DNA of 64,000 nt, from assembly GCA_965216885.1 (NCBI GenBank), contig OZ244209.1, positions 3,844,001 to 3,908,000 of the forward strand, in the 5' to 3' direction. The notes under the pieces were generated by a model. That model was not told where the DNA came from. It did not search any database and saw nothing but the letters and a program-made list of their open reading frames with translations. A program made the position numbers and the translations under genes. Positions 9,211-19,800 of the stretch are shown one piece after another (position 1 is the first letter of the stretch; each line of letters starts with the position of its first letter). The DNA is from CAYNJG01 sp965216885. Lineage in GTDB: Bacteria > Planctomycetota > Planctomycetia > Pirellulales > Pirellulaceae.

Positions 9211-10413
9211 GTGGCATTCATGGATGACTGCACGAGCAATTCGTACCCTTATTCGAAAACCTGGAGCGTACTTGCGTGTGCTCTGGCCCTGATGCTTCTC
9301 TCCGGGGCCGCAATCAATGCGGCAGAACCGGAAGAAGATGTGGATGACATCCCCACCATTTCATTGCGGGATGCACTCTTCGAAGAACTCGCCGTCGATG
9401 CGGATCGTTTCCAACAACAGTTTGGAATCGTGAAACGCGTCATACGACTGGTTCGCCCGACCATCGTACATATCGACGCCTACGCCACGGGTAACACCGA
9501 TGCGGCCGCCGACGAAGCCGGATCGGGCGTCATCATCGACATTGGCGGCAACAAGTATGTCCTGACAAATCGACATGTCGTTGACACCATCGAATTGTCC
9601 AATGTCAAGATTCGCACCGATGAAGGCGAACTCCTGAAACCCAGGGAACTCTGGTCGGACCCCGCAACCGACGTTGCCGTCATCCAACTGGAGACGAACG
9701 ATCTACTGCCCGCCAAAATTGGCAACAGCAACGACGTAGAAATTGGCGACTTCGTCATCGCCGTCGGCAGCCCATTTGGCCTCAGCCATTCCGCGACGCA
9801 AGGCATCATCAGTGCCAAAGGACGATGGGACCTCGCCCTTGGCGAAGGCGATGGAGCCATCCGGTTTCAGGATTTCCTGCAGACCGATGCCGCCATCAAC
9901 CCGGGCAATAGCGGAGGGCCGCTGCTCAATCTTCGCGGCGAAGTAGTAGGTATCAACACCGCCATCGCCAGCAATTCAGGCGGCAATGAAGGTATCGGGT
10001 TCTCGATCCCGATCAATCTGGCCTTCAACGTTGCCCGACAGCTTGTCAGTGAAGGTATGGTTTCCACCGCCTACCTCGGAGTCCGGCTCGATGACTCATT
10101 CGCCAACAAATTGCGCCAGAACGTAACGCTCGTCAGTCGGTTGGGATTGTCCAAAGCTCGAGGTGCTTTTGTCAAATCCGTCACGCCCGGTTCGCCCGCC
10201 TACGACGCCCAGATCCAGCCCGGTGATGTCATCGTAGAATTCAATGGTGCAAAAGTGGAAGACGACGATCATCTCATCAACCTTGTCAGCCTCACACCAC
10301 TCAATGACATTGTTGCCCTGAATATCGTGCGTCAGAAACGCGAGTACCTTGTGCATGTTCGTGTTGGACGACGCCGCGATTTTGAATCAACGAAGCAGGC
10401 ACGACGAAACTAG
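9211..10413 (+). CDS. Secreted trypsin-like serine protease with PDZ domain (HtrA/DegP-like)
   Basis: A 400-residue periplasmic quality-control protease. A signal peptide covers residues 1-38 (hydrophobic ALALMLLSGAA). The catalytic triad is visible as H122 (LTNRHVVD), D154 (DPATDVAVIQL) and S234 (NPGNSGGPLLN). One PDZ domain follows at about 290-390 (GAFVKSVTPGSPAYDAQI), so it is DegS-like in having a single PDZ. The start is a GTG: a perfect AAGGAGG lies six bases upstream at 9198-9204, whereas the ATG at 9220 would be 15 bases away. HtrA-family proteases degrade or refold damaged envelope proteins. Confidence 0.92.
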   Translation: MAFMDDCTSNSYPYSKTWSVLACALALMLLSGAAINAAEPEEDVDDIPTISLRDALFEELAVDADRFQQQFGIVKRVIRLVRPTIVHIDAYATGNTDAAADEAGSGVIIDIGGNKYVLTNRHVVDTIELSNVKIRTDEGELLKPRELWSDPATDVAVIQLETNDLLPAKIGNSNDVEIGDFVIAVGSPFGLSHSATQGIISAKGRWDLALGEGDGAIRFQDFLQTDAAINPGNSGGPLLNLRGEVVGINTAIASNSGGNEGIGFSIPINLAFNVARQLVSEGMVSTAYLGVRLDDSFANKLRQNVTLVSRLGLSKARGAFVKSVTPGSPAYDAQIQPGDVIVEFNGAKVEDDDHLINLVSLTPLNDIVALNIVRQKREYLVHVRVGRRRDFESTKQARRN

Positions 10414-10522
10414 CGGGACGGCGCTGGTTCGCTCGTAGTACCGCGTTTCAGCCGAAAGATAGCCGGCCAAACGAGATTGGTCGGCGAAAAGTTCGGTGCA
10501 GTAACCGTGATCCGGCAAGCCT

Positions 10523-11464
10523 CTACGTGTTCTGCCCTGCGTATCGCAAGCCCCGAATGATGCAGTCTGAAATGGCTGCATGATCCACTGCCGTCGCCAC
10601 ATCCATGTTGTTGCGCCAGGTGGGCCGACTGCGGCGGTCAAAGACCGTAGCGCCACGCGTAATCTCACCGCGAGTCTCCACATCCCCGGCCATTTCACGG
10701 GTCGCAAAAAGCTCGGGGTGGACGACATACAAAACGCCCAGTGCATCATGAAGGTAAACGCCTTCCTGCCCCAGCTCCCGACGACAGGAGCGGAACAGGT
10801 GGGGCACGATCTTGTGCATCAGACTGCCGGCACGCGTCTCCGCATCGGGAAGTTCACTGACCAGATCGTATGTCATCATCACTCGCTGGGTTACATCGAG
10901 CGGGATGAGCGTCTTCGTCGTAGGCGAGGCAAACACGACACGAGCCGCCTCGGGGTCGCAAAACATGTTGAATTCCGCGGCCGCCGAAATGTTGCCAATG
11001 CTCTCAATCGAACCACCGATCATGATGATCTGACCAATCATTGATGTCAGTTCCTGTTCACGCTGAATCGCCCGCGCGATGTTGGATAGCGGACCAAGCG
11101 CAACAATGGTGACCTCGCCCGGGAATTCGTGAACAACGTCCGAGATCACCTTTTCCGCGGGACGTTGATTGTGCAACTCCGCCCCCGGCAGTCCCGCATC
11201 ACCCAGACCGTCTTCGCCGTGAATGTGGCGTGCATCGGCAGCCGGCACACTGTCACTGACAATTGCCGCTCCAACGCGAGGCCATTTCGGAGGATCCAAC
11301 TGATCCAGTATCGTCAGGACATTGCTGGTTGCCTGATGACCGTCCACGTTGCCCGCGGTCGCCGTAATCGCCACAACTTCGATACGCGGATCGAAAAGCG
11401 CCAGACAAATGGCGACCGCGTCATCGATCCCCGGATCACAATCAATCAGAATTTTTTTGACCAT
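10523..11464 (-). CDS. Inosine-uridine preferring nucleoside hydrolase
   Basis: A 313-residue hydrolase that cleaves the N-glycosidic bond of ribonucleosides for base salvage. The N-terminal calcium-binding signature KKILIDCDPGIDDAVAI (DxDxxxDD) is intact, and the later VALGPLSNIARAI and GAAEFNMFCDPEAARVV regions (GISAAAEFNMFCDPEAA here) match the family. No signal peptide. Length matches IunH/RihA enzymes. It stands alone, convergent with the HtrA-like gene; the substrate preference cannot be set from sequence. Confidence 0.93.
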   Translation of the reverse strand: MVKKILIDCDPGIDDAVAICLALFDPRIEVVAITATAGNVDGHQATSNVLTILDQLDPPKWPRVGAAIVSDSVPAADARHIHGEDGLGDAGLPGAELHNQRPAEKVISDVVHEFPGEVTIVALGPLSNIARAIQREQELTSMIGQIIMIGGSIESIGNISAAAEFNMFCDPEAARVVFASPTTKTLIPLDVTQRVMMTYDLVSELPDAETRAGSLMHKIVPHLFRSCRRELGQEGVYLHDALGVLYVVHPELFATREMAGDVETRGEITRGATVFDRRSRPTWRNNMDVATAVDHAAISDCIIRGLRYAGQNT

Positions 11465-11610
11465 TGGACTGCCAAAGCTGTAGTGTCTATTTGCACATAT
11501 CAGCTTTCATCGTGCCGCGATTGGTGCGAGCCAAATAGGGAATCTACAGGTCCATTGATTCGCCCCGTTTGGTTGCAGAATATGCGGTCTGCACTGCAGC
11601 TGACGACCGC

Positions 11611-11641
11611 GCAAAAGAAAGGGGAGCCGCAAAGGCTCCCC
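11611..11641 (-). terminator. Rho-independent terminator
   Basis: On the minus strand an 8-bp perfect stem (GGGGAGCC with loop TTTGC and GGCTCCCC) is followed by TTTCTTTT. It lies 42 bases after the stop codon of the PEP-CTERM gene at 11683. Confidence 0.85.
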
Positions 11642-11682
11642 ATATGAACAGTTATTGCGCCAACCGTGATGCCGAGTGACGT

Positions 11683-12714
11683 TTAACGCCGCCTGCGTGC
11701 CACCCCAAAGAGAGCCGCCATCGACAGGAGTAGTCCGGTGACTCCGGCCGGTTCAGGAACGGACGAGGCGGTTGCACCGGCCGGAAATCGTCCAAAGTTG
11801 GCCGACAACTCCAGGAAGTCGGGAAATTCGACCACGCCATTTGGAACAAAGTCACCCTGCGACCATGTCGCGCCAGACTGATTGAAGTTGCCCGACATCG
11901 TCAGGAAGTCCGGGAACGAAACCTCACCGTCGAAATTCGCATCGCCGTTTACTTTGCGAACCAGTTCGTGATCAAGGAAGAACTGCAAATCGGCCCTGTT
12001 CAGGATGTCATCACCGTTCATGTCGTACGTCGAAATGTCGGTTGAAGTGGCAATCGCCGCTCCCAAACTGTCAATGTCAGCGAGATCGCAATCACCGTCG
12101 CCATCAAAGTCACACGCGGGTCCGTCGGATACCGGTGGAACAAATGGAGCGAGGATCTCGCCGGTTTCAAACCCAAGGAAGTCTTCACAGAATTGGTCCG
12201 TCTTGCCAATCTCGTAATTTCCTTCTTCTGGGGCGTACCGGCTTACAAGGGTGAACGTCTGAGTCGTTCCTGGAGTAACGCCCCCGGATGGATGGTCACA
12301 AATCAGACCATCACCAGCGAGGTACGTGACCTCCATGTCATTGGCAATCGGCCGCCCCGACACGGGCTCCCTTTGTACGTCAATGATCTCGGTGAAGTCA
12401 GCGTTGTAGACCACCCGGTATGGCGAATACTCCCCCACCCAGTTTTCCGGTGGGTCAATATCGCGAAGCGAAAAGCCCAGATCTTCGCCTTCGATGACTC
12501 CCGGACCATTGGCCACGTTCAGTCGAAACCAGTCGACTCCGACAGTACTGAAAAGTGATGTCGCGATCGTGTAATCGTAGATGTACAGTCCGCCGTCGGA
12601 CGTGACATCAACGCTTATCTCCGCCGTGAGTTGAGCGGAGCACGGGCTGGAAACAGCAGCAGCGAGGAGCACGCTGCCAAGAAGGGTGGCGAAGCGACCT
12701 TGCAAACTCATCAT
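11683..12714 (-). CDS. PEP-CTERM secreted protein with dockerin-like repeats
   Basis: A 343-residue exported protein. The signal peptide (MMSLQGRFATLLGSVLLAAA) ends near SSPCSAQ. A beta-rich domain fills residues 25-200. Then come Asp/Asn loops like those of dockerin or EF-hand repeats (DFDGDGDCDLADID, DMNGDDILNRADL, DANFDGEVSFPDFL). The end is a PEP-CTERM tail: VPEP, a hydrophobic helix and RRRR, the signal removed by exosortase. The ATG at 12714 has AGGAG at 8 bases; an upstream ATG would spoil the signal peptide. Role is probably extracellular matrix or surface. A strong terminator follows. Confidence 0.85.
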   Translation of the reverse strand: MMSLQGRFATLLGSVLLAAAVSSPCSAQLTAEISVDVTSDGGLYIYDYTIATSLFSTVGVDWFRLNVANGPGVIEGEDLGFSLRDIDPPENWVGEYSPYRVVYNADFTEIIDVQREPVSGRPIANDMEVTYLAGDGLICDHPSGGVTPGTTQTFTLVSRYAPEEGNYEIGKTDQFCEDFLGFETGEILAPFVPPVSDGPACDFDGDGDCDLADIDSLGAAIATSTDISTYDMNGDDILNRADLQFFLDHELVRKVNGDANFDGEVSFPDFLTMSGNFNQSGATWSQGDFVPNGVVEFPDFLELSANFGRFPAGATASSVPEPAGVTGLLLSMAALFGVARRRR

Positions 12715-12859
12715 TGATGCAACTCCTGAATGTCGCGGATTCCGCGACGCAAATACCAGCCCCTTCATGCACGGTCAGTATAGTTGCTGGTGCGTAGTTA
12801 CCGCAAATCGATTGGTAGGTTTCAATCACCGCGGCTTAACATTCGAAGCTCAGTAGCCG

Positions 12860-13555
12860 TCAATCAGCGTGGACAGAGACAACGTCACCTGGCTGCAACA
12901 CGATCGGTTCCGCACTTGTCTTCGACCGAATGGCATCGGCCCATGCGTTGGCATCCTGTTCGATGGGTGGCCATGTGTTGTAGTGAGCCGGTAACACACG
13001 CTTCGGATTCAACAACTTCGTTGCCTCCACCGAATGCCGGGGCCCCATCGTAAACAGGTCACCGATTGGCAAAACGGCCAAGTCCAATCCGCCGTTACCA
13101 ATGAGTTTCATATCGCTGAACAGGGCAGTATCGCAGGCGAAATAAACTCGTTTTCCAGCCGCTTCCACGAGAAAACCAGCCGCTGTTCCCCCCGGGGCGC
13201 CGTCGGGCATCTGGGAACTGTGAAAAGCAATCGTCATTTCAACTCGACCAAACGGCAAGTCGACACCACCGCCCAGATTCATACCAATCGAGTTCTGTAC
13301 GTTCTGCGTTTTCCCAAACCATTCGGCCACTTCGTACATCGCCACCACAGTCGCCCCCGTCCGGTTGGCGATCGATGCGACGTCCGCGACGTGGTCAAAG
13401 TGGCCGTGCGAGACAAGCACAAAATCGGCATCCAAATCCGCAGCCTTACAGGGCGCCGATGGATTGTCATCCAGAAAAGGATCGAGCAGAACTTTCGATT
13501 CACCGATCTGCATCGCCCAACTGCCATGCCCCAACCAGGTCAACTCAAAACTCAT
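12860..13555 (-). CDS. Metallo-beta-lactamase-fold metal-dependent hydrolase (UPF0173)
   Basis: A 231-residue hydrolase starting MSFELTWLGHGSWAMQI, typical of the UPF0173 family. The metal-binding motif SHGHFDHVAD (HxHxDH) is intact, with further ligands expected in YFACDTALF and LPAHYNTWP. The ATG at 13555 has GGGAG seven bases upstream. The substrate of this family is unknown. The next gene upstream on the same strand, pgi, is 50 bases away, so it may be the last gene of a gpmI-pgi unit, but a functional link is not evident. Confidence 0.87.
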   Translation of the reverse strand: MSFELTWLGHGSWAMQIGESKVLLDPFLDDNPSAPCKAADLDADFVLVSHGHFDHVADVASIANRTGATVVAMYEVAEWFGKTQNVQNSIGMNLGGGVDLPFGRVEMTIAFHSSQMPDGAPGGTAAGFLVEAAGKRVYFACDTALFSDMKLIGNGGLDLAVLPIGDLFTMGPRHSVEATKLLNPKRVLPAHYNTWPPIEQDANAWADAIRSKTSAEPIVLQPGDVVSVHAD

Positions 13556-13605
13556 CGCTTCTCTCCCGATCAACTCCGGTCCATGCAACACTACCGTCGG
13601 CCGGG

Positions 13606-15000
13606 TCAGAGCCCCAGCTCAGCCTTCATGTTGACCTTGTAGCCTTCAACACCTGGCTGACCATATGGATTCAGTTTCATCACGCGACCTTCTACCACGG
13701 TAGCGATCATTAGCATCTGAAATAGCTGGCCAAGATGGAACTCGTCGATGGCCGGCAAGACGATGTCAGCCGTGGGACGATTGTCATCGAGGTAGGCTTT
13801 GTTGGTCCCTTTGATCGCGGCCGTCATAATGTCCGGCAACGTACGATCGGCGAGTACGTTCAACTCGTCCTGATTCCATTCCTGGGTACCCACGGCCAGT
13901 GCATCGCGACGCCACGATTCCGTGATCAGATTCAGGACGAACTTGTCGCGGGTACCTTCCTGGTGCTGCTGCGCTCGCGAGTGCAAATCGCGCGTGTTCA
14001 CAACGGTCAACGGTGTCGCCCCACGCTCGTGCTTGCCAAGACTCTCGGCCATCAACTGGTCGTACCAAAGCCCGGTCGCCTCGAGGCTCTTTGCCCAAGC
14101 CGACATGATCCGCAGGTTGTAGCCATACTTCTCATACATCAGATAGTTCGAGGCCACGAATTGCTGAACCACATTATCCTGGTAGCTGGCCGTCCGAAAA
14201 TGCTCGTTCATGGACGCGGCACCCTCAAGCAACCGCACGATATCCAGCCCCAGCACCGACGCAGGCAACAGTCCTACCGGTGACAGAATTGAGAATCGTC
14301 CACCAACTCCATCGGGCACCTGGAAAACATCCTGACAGCCAATCGCACTGGCCAGATCAAACAGCTTGCCCGATTTCCCCGTGACCGGCACGATCAACTC
14401 ACCCAGTCGATCCTTGCCACAACAGTCCGTAAGTACACGCATGAACTGCCGGAACGCGGCCGCTGTTTCCAGCGTGCCGCCGCTCTTGCTGATCACAACA
14501 ATCGCCCAGTCCTCGCCAGAAGAGGCATCCAGCAGGTCAATCAGCCCCTGACTGGCATCGTTGTCGACATTGTTACCTTCAAAATACATCCGCGGACGTG
14601 AGCCACGGTCACCGCGAGACAATTCGTTGTGATAGGGGTGGCAACAGCCTTCCATCAGTGCTCGTGCACCCATGTAGGATCCGCCGATACCCAGAACAAC
14701 AACGCGATCAACCGTCTCGCGGAGTCGACCAGCCGTTGCAAGGATGCGTCCCAACTCGCTTTCGCCTCGCGTGTCTGCGTACTCGGCAAGGATCTTTTCG
14801 GGCATCTCAAAGAACGCTGCATCCAGTGGCTGCTTCTCGGCAGGTACTGCGGACGGGTCACCGGCAAGTAGCTGGAGATCCGTCGTCAGAACTTCTTCCC
14901 TTGCGGCCGTGAGCATGGCTTCCGCGTCCGCCATGTCGGCGGCGGTGATGCCATTGGAAGCGGCGAAGCTGCCGGCAAGGTCGTAACGAATGAGTGACAT
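13606..15000 (-). CDS. pgi: Glucose-6-phosphate isomerase
   Basis: A 464-residue enzyme interconverting glucose-6-phosphate and fructose-6-phosphate. The sugar-binding loop VVISKSGGTLETAAAFR and the preceding LGIGGSYMGARALMEG region are intact, as is the C-terminal part with the conserved Lys region near GQPGVEGYK. The ATG at 15000 (MSLIRYDLAG) has AGGAG seven bases upstream, so the frame reaching to 15075 is not used. Its start is ten bases from the stop of gpmI, which makes a two-gene glycolytic operon. Length is that of the shorter bacterial Pgi type. Confidence 0.95.
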   Translation of the reverse strand: MSLIRYDLAGSFAASNGITAADMADAEAMLTAAREEVLTTDLQLLAGDPSAVPAEKQPLDAAFFEMPEKILAEYADTRGESELGRILATAGRLRETVDRVVVLGIGGSYMGARALMEGCCHPYHNELSRGDRGSRPRMYFEGNNVDNDASQGLIDLLDASSGEDWAIVVISKSGGTLETAAAFRQFMRVLTDCCGKDRLGELIVPVTGKSGKLFDLASAIGCQDVFQVPDGVGGRFSILSPVGLLPASVLGLDIVRLLEGAASMNEHFRTASYQDNVVQQFVASNYLMYEKYGYNLRIMSAWAKSLEATGLWYDQLMAESLGKHERGATPLTVVNTRDLHSRAQQHQEGTRDKFVLNLITESWRRDALAVGTQEWNQDELNVLADRTLPDIMTAAIKGTNKAYLDDNRPTADIVLPAIDEFHLGQLFQMLMIATVVEGRVMKLNPYGQPGVEGYKVNMKAELGL

Positions 15001-15010
15001 AACAGTTCTC

Positions 15011-16666
15011 CTAGGCGCCCACTTCGACGACCGACGCGTCGTAGTCTTCGGGCGGTTCGAATCCAAGACAGACAATCGAAGTCGCAGCGAGCGAACTCAC
15101 ACCGAGGTCATCGCGACCGGTGAGTTTCAGCTTCGCCTTACCGGACGGGTCATAAACGAAACAGGGAACAGGATTCAGCGTGTGGCTTGTCTTGCTCTTG
15201 GGCTGTCCGTCCTTACCCAACTTCAGTTTCCCATCCTTGCCCACTTCAAACATTTCATCGGCGTTGCCGTGATCAGCGGTGACAATCAGCACTCCGCCCA
15301 CAGCATCAATCGCTTCGATGAGACGAGCGAGGCAAAGGTCTACGGTCTCGACCGAAATTTCAACCGCCAACAGGTCGCCCGTGTGACCGACCATATCTCC
15401 ATTGGGATAGTTGACCCGAATGAAGTCATGCTTCTTCCCATGGATGGAATCCAGAATAATGTCGGTGATTTCGCCGCCCTTCATCCACGGCCGTTGTTCG
15501 AAAGGCAACAGGTCCGACGTTACTTCAACGTACTCCTCCAGCGTGTCAGAAAACTTGCTACTGCGATTGCCGTTGAAGAAGTAGGTCACGTGGCCGTATT
15601 TTTGCGTCTCGCTAACCGCCAGCGTGGAAACACCGCTCGCCGCGAGATATTCGCCCATCGGCCGATCGATCACGGGCGGCGAAACGAGAAACCTTTGCGG
15701 GATCTTCTGGTCCGCATCATATTCCATGATGCCGGCGAACCTGACATCCGGAATCGGCCCTCGATTGAACGTATCGAGATTCGGATCATCAAAGGCACGC
15801 GAAATCTCCAGAGCTCGATCGCCCCGGAAATTAAAGAGAATGACTGCGTCGCCGTCCACGATCGGACCGACGGGCTTGCCGTCTTCGACAATGACAAACT
15901 CCTTCAGATCCTGGTCGATGACACCCGGATTGTCCGCTCGCAGGGTTTCGATGGCTTCCTTCGCCGATTCAAATTGCCGGCCTTCGCCTTTGACGTGGGT
16001 ATTCCACCCTCGCTCAATCATGGGCCAGTCAGCATCGTAGCGATCCATCGTGATATACAGGCGACCACCACCGGAAGCGATCCGATAGTCGAAGTCGCCG
16101 GAACCATTGATTTCCGCGAGCACACCTTCCAGTTGCGCAACGTACTCCAGCGCCGAGGTGGGCGGTACGTCACGACCGTCCAGCAACGCATGCACCCTGA
16201 CGCGTTTTACGTTCTCTGCCGCCGCGCGACGCACCATCGCCAGCAGAATGTCGATATGCGAATGCACGTTTCCATCGGACAACAGCCCCATGAAATGCAG
16301 CGTACCGTCATCCGAAGTTGCCTGCGTGACCAGTTCTTTCCAGACCTCGCCTTCGAACATCGCCCCGGATTCAACGGCGTTCTTTACCAGTAGTGCGCCC
16401 TGATCGAAGACTCGACCGGCCCCAATTGCGTTGTGCCCCACCTCGCTGTTGCCCATGTCGTCGTCGGTCGGCATACCGACGGCGTGACCATGCGCTTTCA
16501 ATTGGGTGTAGAGCGAGTTCTCCTTGAGCCAGTCAAGCGTCGGTGTGGATGCCTTGGCGACCATGTCGCCCCTGTCACCGTGCCCAATTCCAACGCCGTC
16601 CATGATGACCAGAACTACCGGTCCATTGGGGCCGGAATAGGCTGAGTTGCGATTTAGCGGATTCAT
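15011..16666 (-). CDS. gpmI: 2,3-bisphosphoglycerate-independent phosphoglycerate mutase
   Basis: A 551-residue Mn-dependent enzyme that converts 3- to 2-phosphoglycerate. It has the alkaline-phosphatase fold: VVLVIMDGVGIGHG at the N-terminus, the catalytic Ser in DDDMGNSEVGHNAIGAGR, and metal ligands in the C-terminal TADHGNADEM motif. Length is normal for GpmI. It is the first gene of the gpmI-pgi operon. No cofactor-dependent Gpm is seen in the window. Confidence 0.96.
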   Translation of the reverse strand: MNPLNRNSAYSGPNGPVVLVIMDGVGIGHGDRGDMVAKASTPTLDWLKENSLYTQLKAHGHAVGMPTDDDMGNSEVGHNAIGAGRVFDQGALLVKNAVESGAMFEGEVWKELVTQATSDDGTLHFMGLLSDGNVHSHIDILLAMVRRAAAENVKRVRVHALLDGRDVPPTSALEYVAQLEGVLAEINGSGDFDYRIASGGGRLYITMDRYDADWPMIERGWNTHVKGEGRQFESAKEAIETLRADNPGVIDQDLKEFVIVEDGKPVGPIVDGDAVILFNFRGDRALEISRAFDDPNLDTFNRGPIPDVRFAGIMEYDADQKIPQRFLVSPPVIDRPMGEYLAASGVSTLAVSETQKYGHVTYFFNGNRSSKFSDTLEEYVEVTSDLLPFEQRPWMKGGEITDIILDSIHGKKHDFIRVNYPNGDMVGHTGDLLAVEISVETVDLCLARLIEAIDAVGGVLIVTADHGNADEMFEVGKDGKLKLGKDGQPKSKTSHTLNPVPCFVYDPSGKAKLKLTGRDDLGVSSLAATSIVCLGFEPPEDYDASVVEVGA

Positions 16667-16725
16667 CAGTGTGCGTTCCGTGAACGCCCCAGTTGGGTAA
16701 GTTGTTCCAGCGACACAATGTGACA

Positions 16726-16758
16726 GTTAGCTCCCGTGTACACCAGACGGGAACTAAC
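16726..16758 (-). terminator. Inverted repeat between the putative PPi-PEPCK gene and gpmI
   Basis: GTTAG-c-TCCCGT pairs with ACGGGA-a-CTAAC around a nine-base loop, an 11-bp stem with one mismatch. It lies after the stop of the large gene at 16845. There is no T-tract on either side, so it could be a processing or attenuation element rather than a true terminator. Confidence 0.5.
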
Positions 16759-16844
16759 GAAAATCAGGCTCCCGTCGATTGCGACGAGAGCACAACTCAA
16801 CCGTCAAACCAGGCACTCGGCAAACCAGCGTGCAGTCCACCAGA

Positions 16845-19800
16845 TCAGTCAACGAGCGTTGGATCGACACCCAACGTTCCCTCGAGCACAGGTTGGCCCT
16901 TGACGGCGGCTAACTTGGCCTTGGACTCTTCTAACTTGGCTTGCACGTCCAATCGTTCGAACTCGCCCTTATACATGGGCTTCTCGAGGAACGCCTCGAG
17001 ATATGCGACGTGCCGTTCCCAGAGTGATGTGCGGACACGGGAAGCCGCTTCGAGGCGAGCCTGGTACCAGTCACTCTTGAGCATCGCATCGCGGTCGAAG
17101 AGACCACGCAATTCCGGCGCGTCGATCGTCATGCCCTCGTACTCGCCGTGCACCATCACATGCAACAGTGCTTTCAGCGGCGGACACGCATATTCGACAC
17201 TGCCATCATCGAAGTACAAGGAGGCGACACGTTTCTGCGTCTCGACGATGTTCTCAATGCCATCGACAAAGTCTTCCATCGACTGACGCTCCGGTTCGAG
17301 CATTTCATCCGTGAAGACCCGATCTGGTGAACTAAAGACGCGCCCAAAGAAAGTGGCCACGAAGTCTCGCGTGATGCGATACCCCAATCGTGAAGCCAGC
17401 ACCTTGCGCTCACCGTGCTTGAAGTCCTCCACCTTCTGCAAATAGCCTTGTCTGATAAGGTAGGACGGATCGCGTTCCTTGATGAACATCCTCGCCCATA
17501 CTTCGGGCATCAGCAGCGAAATATCGTGGGCGACCTCGAACTTGCGTCCGATGTAGCCGGCCGCGGTCGAGAACCCGTGATCTTCAGTCAGGATGTAGCT
17601 CACCAGAGCCGCGTTCAGATCGTGGATTGGCAACAGTGCATTGAAGGGCCCCTTGGTGAGCGCGCCTTCGCTGCCGGCACCAGTCGTCGACGGACTCTTA
17701 CCCGTGAGACTGGCAATGAAGTCCATGAAGAGCTCGGGCAGTTCCTGGTAGTGAATCGGACTGTAGACTGCCAGCGCACGAATCCCGGCCTCCGGATCGG
17801 GCGGATTGTTGCGGCGTCCCGGCAGGACAGAGTTCACAGGAAACGGCACGAAGTGATCCAACGGAATGCGGCGGTACAGCCGAGCACCGATGTTCCCGAG
17901 GTAAACGCTACGGGGATCTTCAAGGTCCGGACGGTTCTGCAGGTAGCGTGGATTCTTGGTCGCCGCACCATCAATCAGACGTGGCTGGTGCGTGCTGATC
18001 ACATAGTCCGGACTTTCGGCTTCGGCAAAGTTGCCCAAACGCTCCTTCATTGGTTCGGTAAACTCTTCGAATCCGATCGTGTCCTTGACCATCTCGCGAA
18101 CCGTCGGGCGATCGAGCGGTTCATAATTGGAGAAGAACAAACCGCTCTGACTGAAGTCGCGTTCTGTCTTCTTGTCGTAGCCGCGGATGATCGCATCGTC
18201 CGGTCGCTGGAAAAGTCGATACTCGCAGTTCTTCACGAACTTCAGACATGGCTTCGACACGTTCGCAAACAGGTGACGGACCACGGACGATGGCACGACA
18301 ACACTAACGGAGATATCGTCCTCGGTCTGAATCTTCCTCGCCGGAGCAAAATCGTTTCGCAGCGAAAATGTTCGCCAGGTACCGTCTTCACCGTAACCAA
18401 CACGCAGATATTGGGTGACGAGGCGATTTCGACGGTAGATCAACTCATTGCCCGGCTTGCCGTCAATCCAGTCCACAGTGAAACGATCCTGCCAGTCATC
18501 GCCCCACGTCGAATCGTGAAAACGCTTGATGAGCAGGACCAGGTCACGCACGCTTTCAGGAATCGAATTGAGGAAAGCGTTGTATTCGTCACGATATTCG
18601 GAGTTGGGCGTCAGTAGCTTGACGACCGAACCCAATGATCGCTCGGCGCTGAGAACAGGGCGACTTGGCTTGTTCGGATCGTGCGGTTCACGGTAGCGAT
18701 CGCCAAAATCACGACTGATGATCTGCCAGGCGTGATCCAGATCAGACTTCAGATCCTGGACGTAGACCGGGCCAGCGATCATCGCATCCTGCAGCGACTT
18801 CGAAATCTCCGACTTACCACCGCCGGAAACCGTACACGGCTTGTGGCAAAAAGTTCCTTCGGCCGTTGTGCCAATCAATCGCCAACGTTCCCCTGAGGAG
18901 AGTTTGGCCATTTCAACCTTGTAGCCCGATGGCAGCACATACGTAATGCCCGGCTGTAGCCCTAACGTCTGTTGTCCATCGTCGGTGTCCCAGGACAGAC
19001 GCTGATCACGCAGGTTGATTTTGACGTTTTCTGGTACGTAATAGATGTCTTCGTATTCACGATCGATGCCAAACCCGCGATCGTCGAGCGTCATCAACTT
19101 GCCATAGTTCTCGACGACATCTTCAAAGCGGTGGTCGACATCAGGACGGAAATCACTGAGCGCAAATTCCTGCCCGAGGTCAAACGAAGGAAACGCAATT
19201 GCGCCACCGGCGTGCTCTTCCTCGCTCTTGCCGGCAAGGTTACACGCATAACTGATTTGCGTTTTGACCTCTTTCTTGCAGTAGCCGAAGTAGCTGTCCG
19301 CAATCAGCGTCACCACGACGCCGCGTTTGTCTCGCACGGTAAGCTTGAATGCCGTGCCGTCGTTGTACTTTTCGTCTTCGTTGTCCCAGAACATTCCATC
19401 GCGAATCTGTCGCTCGGTTGCGTCCGTGCGGGCAGGCAAGCCAAGCTCTTTTTTCGTGAGATGAATCAGGTGCGGAGCCAGTATCACGCAGCCCGTATGG
19501 CCCGACCAGTGCTCGATGTCCAGCCGCGAGTCATTCTCCGGCAGGTACGGATCGCCTGCGTTGCCAAAGATGCTTTCCACGAAATCCAGGTTGCTGACAA
19601 GATTTCCGGGCGCGAAGAATCGCACTTCCATCGACTTCTCTTCCGTGAAGCCCGGTACCTCAGGGCAGATCACGGGACGCAACAGCAGCGACACGAACAC
19701 ATGAGCCGGTTCTTCGCTATTCGCCGTGAAGGGCAGCTTCATCAAATCCTTCGGCGGATTCAGCGCGTGGGCCAACAGGCGGGCAAAGACGCGTTTGGGC

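Noticed and set aside
14990..16393. Long open frame of 467 codons on the plus strand opposite gpmI
   Set aside because: The minus strand encodes a complete, motif-rich gpmI; the opposite frame has no recognisable domain or ribosome-binding site and comes from codon bias.
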